Positions 39,790 through 53,118 of a stretch of DNA of 64,000 nt are shown in pieces. Within the stretch, counting starts at the first letter, position 1. Each line of letters begins with the position of its first letter. Under the pieces are notes generated by a model, which was not told the DNA's origin, did no database searches, and saw nothing but the letters and a program-made list of their open reading frames with translations. This DNA comes from Eonycteris spelaea (lineage: Eukaryota > Chordata > Mammalia > Chiroptera > Pteropodidae), in the NCBI GenBank assembly GCA_003508835.1, contig PUFA01000062.1, positions 968,001-1,032,000 on the forward strand. Direction: 5' to 3'. The position numbers and the translations under genes were made by a program.

Positions 39790-39851
39790 CACTGACACAG
39801 GTATAAAATAATGTTTAACACCCACACAAAAATGTTTATATATTCAAATAC

Positions 39852-39991
39852 CTTCATATCCTTGTAAAGAAAGAGATATCCATCGCGTAAAACACAATAC
39901 CGTTCTTGAAACTTATTTCCAGACAGTATTTTATAAGGTTCTTCTTTGATTTTCAAGGTTCCTTCTTTGATACTTTCCAGGGCTCTCCTCT
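39852..39991 (-). CDS. ARAP2: ARAP2 coding exon, start of the fifth PH domain
   Basis: This 140-nt exon covers visible residues 84-129. It starts ERRALESIKEGTLKIKEEP and continues through KFQERYCVLRDGYLFLYKDMK. GTLKIKEE is the first strand of a PH domain, and the RYCVLRDGYLFLYKD segment is the classic PH strand 3-4 pattern. The acceptor is TACTTTACAG and the donor is AAG/GTATTTG. The open frame runs past the donor for some 35 codons of intron before a stop; that extension is not coding. The exon ends in phase 0. In ARAP proteins this last PH domain follows the RA domain directly, as here. Confidence 0.96.
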
Positions 39992-41168
39992 CTGTAAAGT
40001 ACATTGTAAGTTAGGTACATTTTCATTTATTGGGAATAGAACATAAAACATTTCTCTATTTTCAGTTTTGATAATATAAAGTAATAACATGTCTCCTACC
40101 ATTAAAAAGCCTACAGCTAATTTCTGGGAATACCATGTGTGAGGGGAGTGTTGGACAAGCTATAGATCCACTGACTACATCTATATGTAGTCCTGTCTAT
40201 GCTATCCAATTAGTTAGTGGGTAATAAAACTTAAAATGTGGTCAGTTTCAGTTGAGGTGTATTATATGTATAAAATATATACCAGGTTTAAAGACTTAGT
40301 ACAAAAAAAGTCAAAATATCATAATTTTGTAATATTGATTACATGTTGAAATGATTATATTCTGGATATGTGCATTTAAGTAAACTATATTAGTAAAATT
40401 TTCACTTGTATATATTTACTTATTTTAATGTGGCTACTAGGCAATTTAAGATTATATAATCAGCTTACAATGTATTTATTTTGAACAGTTCTCATATTTA
40501 AACAATGCCAATACACAGGTAAAGAAGGAAACCTTTCTCGACATTCTGACTCAGGAATCTAGGAATTCTTAAGGCACTAGAGAAATTCCTGTACTTACCA
40601 GGACTTTTATGAAAGAGGTAAGGGTAAAAAAGCAAAACTACTAAAATAGAGCATTTAACAACAATTATATTTTATATACAATAGTATTAGTGTTCCACAC
40701 TTAGAAATCATTTTAATTATATTAAAAATACTTTTTGATAAGAACACCAAATTTGTATTTCTATACATTGAGGCATAAATTTATCACTATAAATCGTCTA
40801 AAATATTTTCTTTAAAATGTAGACAATTAGCTGCCTATCTGAGAACTAAAGAATTATGAAAAGGGGTCCTGAAGCCAAATAGACATGACATTGTCATTAT
40901 GATGTTAATTTCTGCTTTTCTTGTGAAGCAGCAGTGATGACACATCCTGCAGACTGTTGTGGCCCACAAATATTGTCCGCAAAAGATGTGGGGCGGGACA
41001 CTCCATCAGGACTAGGACCTTTAGCAATCTCATAGTATTAAGGTGATACAACTGGAAAATATTCATGCATAGTTTTGAAATTTATAAAATAACTCAAATG
41101 ATTTTAGAAAGAACTCTTAGTATTGAACCTAATAATCCCTTGGTTTGGGAAAAACCTTACCTTATACA

Positions 41169-41193
41169 GAAAAAAAAAAAATATATATATATA

Positions 41194-41226
<33 letters not shown>
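41169..41226. repeat. Compound (A)n(TA)n(CA)n microsatellite
   Basis: A run of A, then about seven TA, then about 15 CA units, next to one another in an ARAP2 intron. Confidence 0.93.
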
Positions 41227-41229
<3 letters not shown>

Positions 41230-43929
41230 GTTCATAATTATAGATAAAAAGATAGTTTAAAAATAGAAATAGTTCCTCATAATGCAAATGTGAACATAGA
41301 ATGACTACCTAGAAGAGAAATTCCCAGGATTAGTCACATCACTGATCCTAACCACAAACGAAGGTAATTAACAAACCCCGATAGTTTTCATAACACACAT
41401 ACTGGCCACAGGTAACATTCTTTTACTAAAAGCTTCTTCTTTGGTAGTTTGTGACTTTATAATTGTCCTCTGGTACAAATTAATATTCAATTCCATAAAA
41501 ATATATTTTATAGCTAAACAACTATTTAAATTAAAAAAATAACATTTTTCCAATTAAAAGACTTGAAAGAAGACATGTTTTAATACAATTAGAAGGGCAA
41601 GGAAAAAATAGCATAACATAAAACTAGTATTCAGAGAAATTCATATTACATCAATCATTTATTCCTTCATAAATTATTGAGGATGTAATATGTACTTGGA
41701 ACTAGCAATATGCATCAACCAGACGGAGATGGTCTCTGCTCTTGCAGTGCAGGTTAAATAACAGAGTTAAGCATGAGCTAACAAACAATGCTCTATATCC
41801 TGACAGAAGTGCAGTAAGCAACTTAGGAAATACTGGGTGGGCTTAGTGATTCAGCTGATTTAGAACAGGAATGTAGAAAAAGGCGTTTATCATGTTGTTG
41901 GTTTAGAAATAGGTAAAGCATTTTTAAAAGCATTAAATTACAATGAAGTGTGCGATATTATATATTGCTTAAGCCGACAAATTCTACGTACACCTTCTGA
42001 TTGGACACTTTTCATTTAGAAGTTTGTTCAAATTAATAAACCTTTCAAATTTTACTAATAATCTTATGTCCAGTGTCTAGGTAAACCACTCATTGGTCAA
42101 AGAGAAACAGGCTTAGGGAAAAAATACTGTTTGTGTCTCTAGTGCATAGTGTTGATCTTCATTTTAATAATCATCACATGTAACTGAGTATTTTAGCTAA
42201 AGCTGGGAGTGTACACTATAAAGGACCTCAGCAGGGAGGCTCTGAGAGGAATATATGTCAAAGAGTGAAGAACAAAAAGAGCTTTGAAATATAAAGTCCT
42301 ATGATAAAGTTGAAGATTTTAAAGAATTTCTAAAACCTGTCACAACTAAATTTCTGTCTGCTCTAAAAATGTAAAATAAGTAGAAAAATTACCCACCACT
42401 TAAGGGATGAAATGAAGCAACAAATGTTGGAGGACATCATGTGTGACTCAGCGTGCAACAAAATGAAGGCTATGAATGAAATGGCTTCCAATAATTCACT
42501 TTCCCGAACTTTGCCAGTATTGCTTGGTCCCTCAACTTTGGAGTCCTCGCTCTTATATTTCCACTTCCTCCACCTCGTCCTAGGCAGAAAGCCTATTAAG
42601 CTCCCTTGTTCCTGAAGAATCTGGTTCAGTACAAAGTTCAGGCTGGCTGTGTCCACCATGCCTGCTGCCCAGACCTTGTCCAGGTTTGAGTTCAACTCCA
42701 GTATGTCAGGATCCCAGTTTTATGCCCTGCATGTACCTGGAGTTCAATTTTCTTCTACTCAGATCTTTACAGTAGGATCTCTGCTTTATTATTCTTGAGA
42801 TTCTGGCCAGAACTCATATCATGTCAGAGCACTGGTATTTCTAATGCCACATAAGCAGTTTTTAGCCACACCCCTTGCTATAATCATTCAATATCTCTCT
42901 GATCCAATAAAAAAGAATAAGTTCATATATTATATGGTCCATGCTATAAATTAGAGTCACGATGTAATATAAGTTACTAAACATGGAATACTTCTATGTA
43001 ATAACAAATTTTTAAAAATGAGCACACCATTTGCTTTTAACTGAAAAATAAACCAGCTACAGTGCATAATTAACATACTAAAAAGAAGCCATTGAGTAAG
43101 TGACTTGGGAAACCATCCATTTTTTTTATTATTATTATTATAAAGTGTAATAGATCTGAAGATTTAAAGCACTCTCGAAGTATCTAATTCCTTCATAGAA
43201 AGATTCTGGGGTATACACTACTATGCACAATTTCATTTACTACCCTTTTTGACTTTCATTTCAATCAAATTCCACCACACAGTTATCTCTGGGGAATCAT
43301 AAACCCCTCTGCCTTCTTGGTAGTTGCTAGGACCAGGCAGGTTCAGCTGGAGTTTATTTAGGGGTCTTTCTAGTTAACACTGGGTGAGAAAACAGGTAAG
43401 CATTCTTAGTTATATTGTGTTGTAATTTTGTTTTAATTAGAAAAGTCCTTAAAAAATGCATGTATGAACCAAAAAAAAAAAAAAAAGGCCACATTTATTT
43501 AAATAGAACAGACATATATATTACTGGGACAATAAAACTAATGTCCCTCCCCCAAAGTTTTTCCAAACCATTTGAAAACCTTAATTTCTTATACAAATAC
43601 AGTCATTTCTAACTAGTCATCTCTAATCCCAATAAAATAACTGCTATAAGGAGGAGGTGTGAGGATCTTGGGAAGGAGAGGCAGAGAGAGACAGACAATA
43701 CTTGTTAGCACCCAGCAAGCTGAATGTTACTGCTTCATTAATGGAGAACAGACATCATTCCTTTCTACACTGCAGAGTCTGTACTACGCAATAATAACAA
43801 CGAAAACTACACTTCCAAAGGTCTGATGATTTATAGATTGAATTTGTAAGAGTTTAAAAAACTAAAGTCTGATTTAGCCTTCATTTCAGTATAGTAAGTG
43901 GTTTATGTCAGAATACATGGCTGGATTTG

Positions 43930-44330
43930 AAGAGATTCTGACTCTAATGCATGCTTCTCCAATTTCCAGTAGGTCACCTTGAGGGAGTTATGTAATGTTT
44001 CCATGTCCCAGTTTCTCCATTTGTAAAAGTCCTAGTAAGTACAGTAAGTCCTCACTTACCATCATCAACAGGTTCTACGAGTTTAAGCGAAAGGACAGAT
44101 AACGAAAACAATTTTACCGTAGGCTCATTAATATACACTAGAGTTAAGTTCCTATGCATCTCATCAACATTATAATGAAATGACGTTGAACGAAACATTA
44201 TTTGAGGACCTGCTGTACTCCTAAATAGCTCATAAGAAAATTAAATGAGACAGTCTATGTAAAGCATTCAGCCCAGCATCTGGCACACAGTAAATGCACA
44301 GTAACTATGAACTGTTGCTATCTCCTCTAT
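43930..44330 (+). mobile_element. MIR SINE, split by a MITE
   Basis: The left half has gattctgactctaatgc, aggtcaccttgagggag and cagtttctccatttgtaaaa. The right half has gaaaattaaatgagacagtc and catctggcacacagtaaatg. The two halves are one MIR interrupted at 44040-44217. Confidence 0.85.
44042..44215 (+). mobile_element. Tigger-like MITE (Tc1/mariner-type, non-autonomous)
   Basis: A 174-nt element starts cagtaagtcctca and ends tgaggacctgctg, so it has an inverted terminal repeat of about 13 bp with one or two mismatches. A TA lies at each side, the target duplication of Tc1/mariner elements. The inside (tttaagcgaaaggacagata, aattttaccgtaggctc) is AT-rich and non-coding. Confidence 0.82.
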
Positions 44331-45119
44331 CTGTTATCCCTTATATATAATCTGAGCAAGGACGAGGGAATATACAACAAATGGATCTATTTTTAATGTC
44401 TCTGTGTCTTCCTTCTTTGTTGGCAAAGACTATTTCCTCAGGCCTGCATATTATCTGAAAAAAATTCCTTGTTCCAAGTTCCACCCCCACCCATGTACTC
44501 TAAGTGCTGCAAGAGACAAATGGGCAATTTCCATTCTCCTGAAAACATGCCACAACTAAGTGATATCTGGCAACATTTGCAGCCTAACATCTAAAAATTC
44601 CTTCTCAATTAAAAAGTATGCACATTTTCCTTTGATATTGACTGTGTAGGACACATATGTTCTTTATAATTTGGAGGAAGAGAATTTCTGATTTATTTTA
44701 TTCATCGCACGATATTCATTCAAAATGCCTTTTAGTAAAATTTTGTTCTACAGCTGTGTAGACTAAACTGGACATAACAGCTGCTTGAAAGTAACTACTT
44801 CCCAGGAAAAGTCAAATATGTCCATCTCCCCATCCCCAATCTATTTTCCTTTATGCCACTTGTATTGAAGAAGCAATGCTCAATAGACTGGTAGCTTGAT
44901 GACATTCTTTTATAATTATTCACAAGCAGTAAAGTTGTAAATATAGTTATTATTAGAGGACTGACTAGAAACGTGCCAGGGATCCCATGCCATTTCACTG
45001 AAAATGCAGCAGACTATGGAAAGTAGAGCATTACTTTTCTATTCTGTCGTCATTATTACATATAACCCTTTCTAAAACAAAATTTAGTAATGAAATGTTA
45101 TGTTTCTTTTATATTACAG

Positions 45120-45440
45120 TCTAGTTTTTAGCATATTCTTAATAAACACATAGACAATATTGTGGACTTCAAAGTGTTCATATATTTTATCTCATGTGAC
45201 TTTCATACAACTTTCCAAAGTAGGGAGTATAGGTAATATGATCTCATTTATAAATGAGAAAACTGTGGCTCACAAAGGTTATGTGACAAGGTTAGAAAGC
45301 ACTGTCTTAGAATGACAGTTCAGGTTTCTCAATATCTAACACAGAATTCTGTCTTCTATATTTCGAGACTTCTTATAAGTAATGGTCACGACCATCACGA
45401 TCACCACCACCGGCACTACCACCACAACAGAAAGCCAGGT
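45120..45440 (-). mobile_element. MIR SINE, antisense
   Basis: Contains atctcatgtgactttcatac, gagaaaactgtggctcaca and gttatgtgacaaggtta, the reverse of MIR. Its right end runs into an (ACC)-rich stretch. Confidence 0.65.
45400..45427. repeat. Imperfect (ACC)n
   Basis: Short run of caccaccaccgg and accaccacaac units. Confidence 0.7.
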
Positions 45441-48400
45441 ACCTTTCTTGACCTCATGCACCATTTTATAGTTAAATACTCTTTTTCCTAGAACTTACCC
45501 CTTTGATGTTTCTATGACATTGCTCTGTCCTTGTTTTATTGCAACCTTTCTGTTTGTTCCGTCACACGCCGGGCCTCTCTTGATACATCTATCCCTTAAA
45601 TTAAAATGCTCAGCACCCTCATGTTCTTTAACATTATTAAAAGTGCATGATCTTGTATTCTCCCAAGGCTAAAACCACATCCCTAACAAAGCACTCCATG
45701 ATTTCCTCAGTTCCCTTCTAGAAATATATCTTGGATGCTTCAAAGACGACTAAAACCCGACTCATCCAAAACTGAATCCAGTAACTGCACCCCCATTTCA
45801 CCCCTAATAGTAACTTCTCCAATTCTCCTATCTTAATGTCTCAGGAAGCGCACAAACCAAGAGACTGAGGACTACACAAAGCTGTGTCTGTAGTACCACA
45901 ACACTAATTTCCATTAGGCAGCAATCCCCAACTACTTAGACGAAAGTGTTTGCAGTCCTGTGAGATTCTGTCAGCAGCTTCCTCAGTTACGTGTTTTATT
46001 AATTATTTTTTAAAACTCAACATGTACTTTCAGTAAGTAAAAGAATACGATATAGTCTTGTTATGGAAAAAAAAAAACACGTACAATAAAAACTAAACAA
46101 GAAATGGCTACTTCCTTGAATGAGAGACATTAAGTGTTAGAAAAGATGTCAACTGGCCATCTAGCTGAACCATTGTTTTGTGTTGCAAAGCTTGCTAGAA
46201 ACAAGCATCTGGCCTATAGTGGTCATTTATCACATGCTGTGTTACTGCCTTACATGTAAAGTTTCATACATTTAGATTTTCTGTTCCTTGTGAATAAAGA
46301 CAATGCTAACAATCCTTTAAACTTTCCACAGTAGATTCCTGCATGAAACAGAGTGCTAACAGAAACTTATCAATTGTTTTGCTCAGTACTGAATTATAAT
46401 ATTAGAAGTCAGGACATTCATACTCTATAGTGAATATCAAAGACTGGTATCAATTTCCAAGCAATATTTCCACTTGAAGTAGACTAGGTGTTACCATCAA
46501 TTTTTACACGTTTGGATTTTAAAAGATTTGATGGAGAGTGAAATGTAAATTATTTTGGTTAGAGTATGATTTATAGACTCAAACTATTTTTGCTGAAATT
46601 TTCTTATTTTCTTAAGTTGATAGTGGATGATGGCTCAGCTTTCCAGGTCTGAGTTTGCCCGGAGCAGTTGCATTTTGAACTATTCAATTCTAATGCAAAT
46701 TTAATTCCAAAGCATCTGTCATATGCAGCAATCTAAATTTAGAAACCCACAGGGATCTGCATTTGAGTTACATCTTATATGTTAAAATTATTTCTTTCCT
46801 TCTGAGGTCATTAAAACTTGATTCCCATGTATCACATTCTATTGGGGTAATTTAAAAATTTTTAGCACTTAAAATAAGACTTCAGCAACATAAAACTATT
46901 CGTTCTGGAATCTTACAGGAGCTATAAATTTATGACTCACTTGTGATAGAGATGTTGAAACTTAACTCAATGTAAGAGATAATGATAAAAGATGGTTTAA
47001 TAAGGTTAGCGATAGCAAAGTCTAAATGGCAATTTTAATGAAGTTTTATTCTCCCTATCTCAATGTCTCGGTCATAATGATGGGATAGGAAAGAAATCTG
47101 AGGACTATTTTCTTCTTTTCAAGTTAGTTAACTCCCCCAGTACAATAATGACAATGGTGCAAACTGTGTCTAAGAAATAGAATGCAGCTTTTCAAAACAC
47201 AGGATTTATTTTCAAGAAAATAATTTATTCTCATATATTTCTATAAAAGTATATTACCTCATTACCTTATGAATGAGCAGAAATTAAGTGTTCAGTGATT
47301 TGAGATCTATTCCTACATATGATGTCTACATTTTAAACTGTTCAGATAAAGTGAAAAAACTGAGACAATTAAAACCCCTTAACTACTACCCTAAACTCCT
47401 AAACTCATATTTGATACAATTCTTCATTTAGCAAAAAAGTGGTGCAAACACAATGTCAAACAAAAGGACATCCTTATAATTTATTATATAAGATTAAAAA
47501 AAACTATTATACAATTAATGAAACACAAGTTGTATGTGTGTAGATACTGGGAAAGAGTTAGTGATGGGATAGGTAGACAGACAGTAAAATATGTGGCAAC
47601 GAGGTATCAAGTACGAGGAGATAGAGGCAAAGGATGTGGTATTGCTACTTTGTGTTTCAAAAAATGTTTCCACATTAGTTATTTGTTACTAAGAGAAATT
47701 GTGGTTGCGACCAACTATCTTTGTTTCAAACTCTGGTAATTTTCACTTGGCCCAGGTTAGAATAAGAAAATCTTAAAAAAGAAACCCTTAACATTATTCC
47801 CTTTCTGTTGTGAAGAACAGTGTATTTCTGAGATGATTTTAGTTTTTCTAACAAGTTGACAGAGAAATCACATTTGATTTACTTTCATTATTTTCCCTTT
47901 AGATCCCAATTTTCAGGAGCAGTGGATGTACTGGACGGAGCAATGATTCTGGAGTAGATGGTCATTGTGGTTGATTTAGGAGACATTTGCCAAGACAGAG
48001 ACAAAGACGACAGAATATCCAACCAACCTAATATCTGTCACAAAGTATATCCCATAAGAAGTATTGATAAGCTCCAGGTTGCTATAAGACACAACTATAT
48101 ATATATATTAAAAAAACCAATTGATTTAAACAACAGGCCAGAACTTCTTTAAAATGGCAATCCTAAATTCATGCAGATTCAGAAACAACTATAATGAAAG
48201 AGATTATTTTGCTTTGATAACCTAAATATAAATCAAGGTCTAATTAAACACATTTATAAAAATTTTATTGGCTAGAAAACTAGAGTATTTTAAATACTTA
48301 CTTCATAGGTACTCCTATTTTTGATGAAAACATGTAACTACTGTAATGAAATGGCCCAATTAATGTATTTGCTGATGGTTTATTCTAAAACCTGATTTTT

Positions 48401-49327
48401 TTTTATTCGAAGATACAATTTCCTGATAGAAGGAACTATAGGTGTTATAATAATAAGCTGCATATTGATTTGGCAAACCGAGGGAGGGATAGTGGGGGGG
48501 ACAGGGCCATGTTTCATAGCTCCCATCCTGTTAAAGGAATGGATACATAAGAGTAACATAAGAATGAACTGATATTTTACTCAAGAGAATGTTCCATCCA
48601 CATCCCTGATACTATCATTGACGCCTGCTTTCCACTGCTTGGGTTCTTCAGTTTTTATGCAAGATTCTTTTTCTAGTCTTTGTAGAGGTTTGATGCTTTC
48701 ATAACAGAAATGACACAATCATAACCCCATAAAAAGGACATAAAGGAATATGTGAGCCATCATTACAGTGCCCAATCTTCCTACACGGTTTATGGATAGA
48801 GCCAATGGACATTTTGTCACTCTACCATTTCTTATCGTTCTTAAACAACATAAAAATTTTACTCAGATGTGACTGTTCTCAACCAGCTCAATCTGTACAT
48901 TTTTTTTTACCCTGAAATATCAACAGCACTTAATGGTACCCTTGTTTGGTTATTCTTCACCCACCTGCTCGAAACCTTCTTTTATATCACAGCCTTTTAA
49001 GATCTTATTTTTGTCTATTTTTATTCACATAGCCAGCCCATTAAGGCTCAAACAAGAGCTAAGGTATTATGTCTAGATGTGAGTTTCAAGTATTTTGCAA
49101 TATGAAGAAATGGATATTTGGAGGAATACTAGAAAAAGCAAATTTTTCACTAAAAAAAAAAATACACAAAAATTTGCCTTTTTTTCCTAAAAGAAAGAAA
49201 GCATGAGAACCTATTATAGATATTTTGTGTTGACTGGACTTGGTTCATAAGCTCAATACTTTATCTCAATGTTAAAATGAAAATACAGAATTTAAGAGCT
49301 AGAACAGATTTCGTAGATCATCTAAAT

Positions 49328-49545
49328 CAGAAATTCTCAACATGGGCACTACTGATATTTTGGGTCTGATAACTCTTTGTTTAACATAGCTGTTCTGTGT
49401 ACTGCAGAATGCTTAGTGGACTCTCTGGTCTGTACCCACTAAATACCAGAAGCACCACCCCACCCAGCTGTGACCGTCAGACACTGTCAAATGTCACCCT
49501 GGGGAAAAAACTGCCCCTCCCTGAGGACCACCGCCTTCTGACATG
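49328..49545 (-). mobile_element. MER5A-like hAT-Charlie element
   Basis: Begins cagaaattctcaacatggg and includes actactgatattttgggtc, tctggtctgtacccactaaa and caaatgtcaccctgggg. This is the reverse of the MER5A consensus as I remember it. The 85-codon frame within it is accidental. Confidence 0.85.
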
Positions 49546-49806
49546 GACACATGTTGCATCCATATCACTAGCGAGAATCGCCGTTGTAATCCTAAGAAAT
49601 ATACGTAGGATGTGGTCAAAATCATATGTAGGAGTATTAAAGAAATTAAAATAAGATAAAGGTCTCTTAAAGGCTTAATTCCTACAGCAAAAAGAATAAC
49701 TAACTCTTCTATATTTTCAGATACTAGTTAAGGCCAGAATGACATAAAGTTGTTACACCGCTTGCATTTTGTAAAATTATTCTTATGTTAAGTGTGAGTA
49801 TAAACA

Positions 49807-50113
49807 ACGTTATAGACTGAATGCTTGTGTCTCTCCAAGTTCCCCAGTGTGACGCTGTTAGACGGTGGGAGCCCTCATGAATGGGATCAGTGCCCTGAGA
49901 AGAGTCACGAGAGTTAGCTTCCTGCCTCTGCTCTCCGCCATGCGAGGACACAGTAAGGAGTCCGCAGCCGGAAACGGGACTGTCACCGGACCCCAACCGT
50001 GCTGGCACCTGGACCTCAGACTGCCAGTCTCCAGACGGTGAGCAGGACGTTTCTGTTGTTTGGAAAATACCCAGTCTATCGTAGTCTGTTAGGGCAGCCA
50101 AAACAGACTAAGA
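49807..50113 (+). mobile_element. ERVL-MaLR solo LTR (MST/MLT1 type)
   Basis: Includes gttatagactgaatgcttgt, gagccctcatgaatgggatc, gtctccagacggtgagc and the end ggcagccaaaacagactaag. A 125-codon minus-strand frame across it is an artefact of its GC content. Confidence 0.88.
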
Positions 50114-50249
50114 TATCACGAAACCAGAAATTTGTCAGATCAGCCTTGGAACAGTTTAGAATTTACCGACCGTGAATATCAGCTAGAGAGCCTGCAATAA
50201 TACTAAGAAGTAGGTTTATAACATTTAAGAGCTGTATCAACAGCTCCAT

Positions 50250-50270
50250 CTTTTTTTTTTTTTTTTTTTA
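50250..50270. repeat. Poly-T run
   Basis: About 19 T immediately before a MIR-like stretch. Confidence 0.9.
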
Positions 50271-50284
50271 ATTAGAAGACCAAT

Positions 50285-50560
50285 CCAGTCTCAAATCCAA
50301 CATTTAATAACTGTGATCTGGGGAAAATTACTTCATTCTCTTTGAGCTTCTCTTTCCTCATTTGTATAATTCAAATGACAATATAACTCACGAGGATACT
50401 TTAAAAAGTTTAAATGAGATTTGGTGTGTATGGCGCTCACTGAATGATTAACATGTTATTAAATTGTTATATAATGTATAGTGATTAACATATTACTAGA
50501 GCTCAGTTAATATGTGATTAATAAATAATGATTATTATTACTATTATAAAGTTGTGGTAA
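50285..50560 (+). mobile_element. MIR SINE
   Basis: Landmarks: ataactgtgatctggggaaa, gcttctctttcctcatttgt, aagtttaaatgagatttgg. The right part is AT-rich and its edge is uncertain. Confidence 0.65.
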
Positions 50561-51254
50561 ATTTCATCTTATAAAACCTGAGTTCTTTGCTTTTGGGTTG
50601 CTTTACACATAGTATCTGTCAGTTAATGGCAACCCAACAGAAGAATCAAGTTTCAAAATAAAAGTTTCTAATGTCTCATACAGGTTCAGAGATTTTTTTC
50701 TTATGTGATTTCCTGTGCTAGCTAACTTATTTAATCTTCCATGCATAAATGTCTTTTCCCAATTGAGTGGTAAGAATCTTTTATAGGAAGTGTTTTATTT
50801 TGTATGTTTTCCAGTATCAATGAAAATAAGTGAGAATTATATAATAAGCACTCAGTCTTAGAACTTGCCTAACTTGCCCTTCTTGAATGCCCAGAGAACT
50901 TTCAGATGTAAACATAATTCAGGAAGAAGATTCACCATCTATCTAAAAATTAGGAAACACATAAACATGGAAGAAGCCCTTAAACATAAACCGCTCTTTC
51001 CAAACACTTTAACCTGATACTGTTGCATTAGCCAGTTGTTATCACTGTGCTGCCCTCCAGGACATCTGACCCCTGCACTTGGTACTTCTGTCCATATATT
51101 CTTCTTTCTATTGGACAATACTATGTCAGCAGAGTCTGTATTTAGCTACTCATTGTTTTTTTTTACATTTTCAAATAATACTCATGCCGTAATAATCATC
51201 CTTTAACCACTTGAATTTTCAATCATAGTTGCCATGTGAAATAACAGTACCTAC

Positions 51255-51383
51255 CGTTATAGTGTTTAATTGTGTCAATGGTTAAGAATCTCTTCACGAC
51301 AAGATAAGCAGAGCCAGGTTCAGTTAATGAACTCCACCGAAGCACCTGCTCCAACACATTTTCTGTGTAGTGAAGAGGGCGCT
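51255..51383 (-). CDS. ARAP2: ARAP2 coding exon, C-terminal part of the Ras-associating domain
   Basis: This 129-nt exon completes the split Glu codon and adds 42 codons (visible residues 41-82), then ends with one base of another split Glu. It encodes RPLHYTENVLEQVLRW, followed by SAYLVVKRFLTIDTIKHYN. The ENVLEQVLRW helix and the YLVVKRF strand are typical of the RA domain of the ARAP family. The acceptor is TTTTTTGCAG and the donor is ACG/GTAGGT. Intron phases on both sides (1 and 1) match the neighbours. The exon lies about 10 kb downstream of the previous one. Confidence 0.96.
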
Positions 51384-53118
51384 CTGCAAAAAATAAAACC
51401 AAATCAAATAATATGTTAAGCTATCATTTTTTATTAATTTTTTACAAACTCTTTTAAAGAGGTCTGTATGTAACAATAAACATAACCATATCTTATGTTA
51501 CACAATAAGCACTAGGAATACATAAAAGGGACTCTAACACCTAGAATACCATTAAGCACATTACAAAATTTACTATATTAATAAATCTGTATGAGAATAT
51601 TTGTTTGTCATTCAACCACTTAAAAAAAATTCAGAAACAAGGCTACCTTTTGTACAACAAATCAGTATATTACTCTACTTTTAAATGTACGTAACATTCT
51701 GGTTTGCTTTGGAAATCTATCTGTTTGCACATGCAATTAAATAATTATAAAATGATTAGCAAAATTAATCTTGTCCAGGGGTAAGTAGTAACAAATTAAT
51801 CTTTGTTTATCCCAACAAGATTAGCATGTTATAATTTCTGATCAATAGCAGTGAACAACTTATAGTTGATATTCACATAGTCTATATGAAATTATAAAAT
51901 GTAACTTCAACAGAGAATATATAAAAATAATCGTAAAATACTACCAAGTGATCTATGTTTAACTATTAGTGGAAATATCAAGCATAAATATTATTGGCAA
52001 TATTATACATTAATTGTTGATATAATAGACCAAAAGCAAGAAGTTAATGACTTCTTAAAGATTTCTCCTTGATAAATATTCATCCATATACATTTTGTTT
52101 TAGGCAATCATGTTTTAAAATGCATCACAAATTCTTAGCACAGTTAAAAAAAAAGGTTTTACAATTACAATCAAAGCTTCATATAAAAGTGTTTTGCTGA
52201 TCAAAATATGTCAATCAGTTAATAAAATGTTACAACAGAAGCATATGGTGGAACGAAAGAAATTCAAACCTTTTCACAGTACACTAAAAATAGAATAATT
52301 GAAATAGCAAGAACATAAGCTCTAACATGAAGATGTTGAACAAATTTCCCAGTATCAATGCTATATATAAGTCAATTCAACTCTTTCATACCTTTCTAAA
52401 TGTAAAGCACATTGGAATTTTTGTTTCTGCTTAAAGTAGTAATGCTAATGACAAAAGGATGTCAATATCATCACACTCATATATAAGCCATATTTTATTA
52501 GTAATAAAATCACGAGTAAAAACAATCAAATATATCATATCCTTCTTAATACTGGTCTCCCCTGCTATGAATACAGCATTCTAGAACTTATCAATAATTC
52601 CAGGTCCACAGAAAAAAATTTTCTGCTTCCCGACTAAATAATGAGATTATGAGACTAAATAATGTACTGCAGTGCTGCACTTTGTGCTTATTAGAACAAG
52701 TCACTGATGATGGCAATTCAAAACAAATACATTAATAATAAATAAATAATGAGCGACTAGACCATTTGAAGACAAATTCCCTCTTCTTTACAAATATATC
52801 CCCTGTTCATAGTAGAGTGCCAACTACATACATAACAGATGTTCAAAAAATATTCAAGGAATGAATTTCTATGGTGGCCTAAAATATTTGTAAGTAGATC
52901 AGAAGATAAAATATATATTTTTTATAAAATCAGAGAAAATATTTCGTGCTATATCGATCTTTTTTGTCAAATAATTTTCTAAAGGGTTTGGCAAAGATGA
53001 TAATTGCCCATAATTTGCCAAAGCTATTATTCACTTGTTGATTAATCCATAAATTGGTTGTCTTCTATTAAAAAGGAAGTTTAATTAGAACTAGCTGTAT
53101 TTAGAAATAAAACATTAT

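Larger units (their letters stand above)
32464..39851 (-). other. ARAP2 intron (7.4 kb)
   Basis: Bounded by GTATTTG and TCTTACAG. It holds a MaLR LTR (32870-33230), MIRs near 33730 and 37640, an old L1 (about 34380-35340), an L1 3' end (36800-37215) and an old L1 piece (39020-39500). I see nothing assignable in 35350-36790, which is rich in TAAT/ATTA words, or in 37830-39010. Confidence 0.85.
39992..51254 (-). other. ARAP2 intron (11.3 kb)
   Basis: Bounded by GTAGGTACTG and CTTTACAG. It contains a compound A/TA/CA microsatellite, a Tigger-like MITE inside a MIR (43.9-44.3 kb), a MIR near 45.1 kb, an L2-like part near 45.5 kb, a MER5A-like element, a MaLR LTR and a MIR near 50.3 kb. Stretches 40000-41150, 41230-43930 and 46000-49320 show nothing I can name. 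Confidence 0.85.

Noticed and set aside
49724..50101. 125-codon open frame on the minus strand
   Set aside because: It lies across a MaLR LTR in antisense. The length comes from the LTR's base composition, and no protein is recognised.
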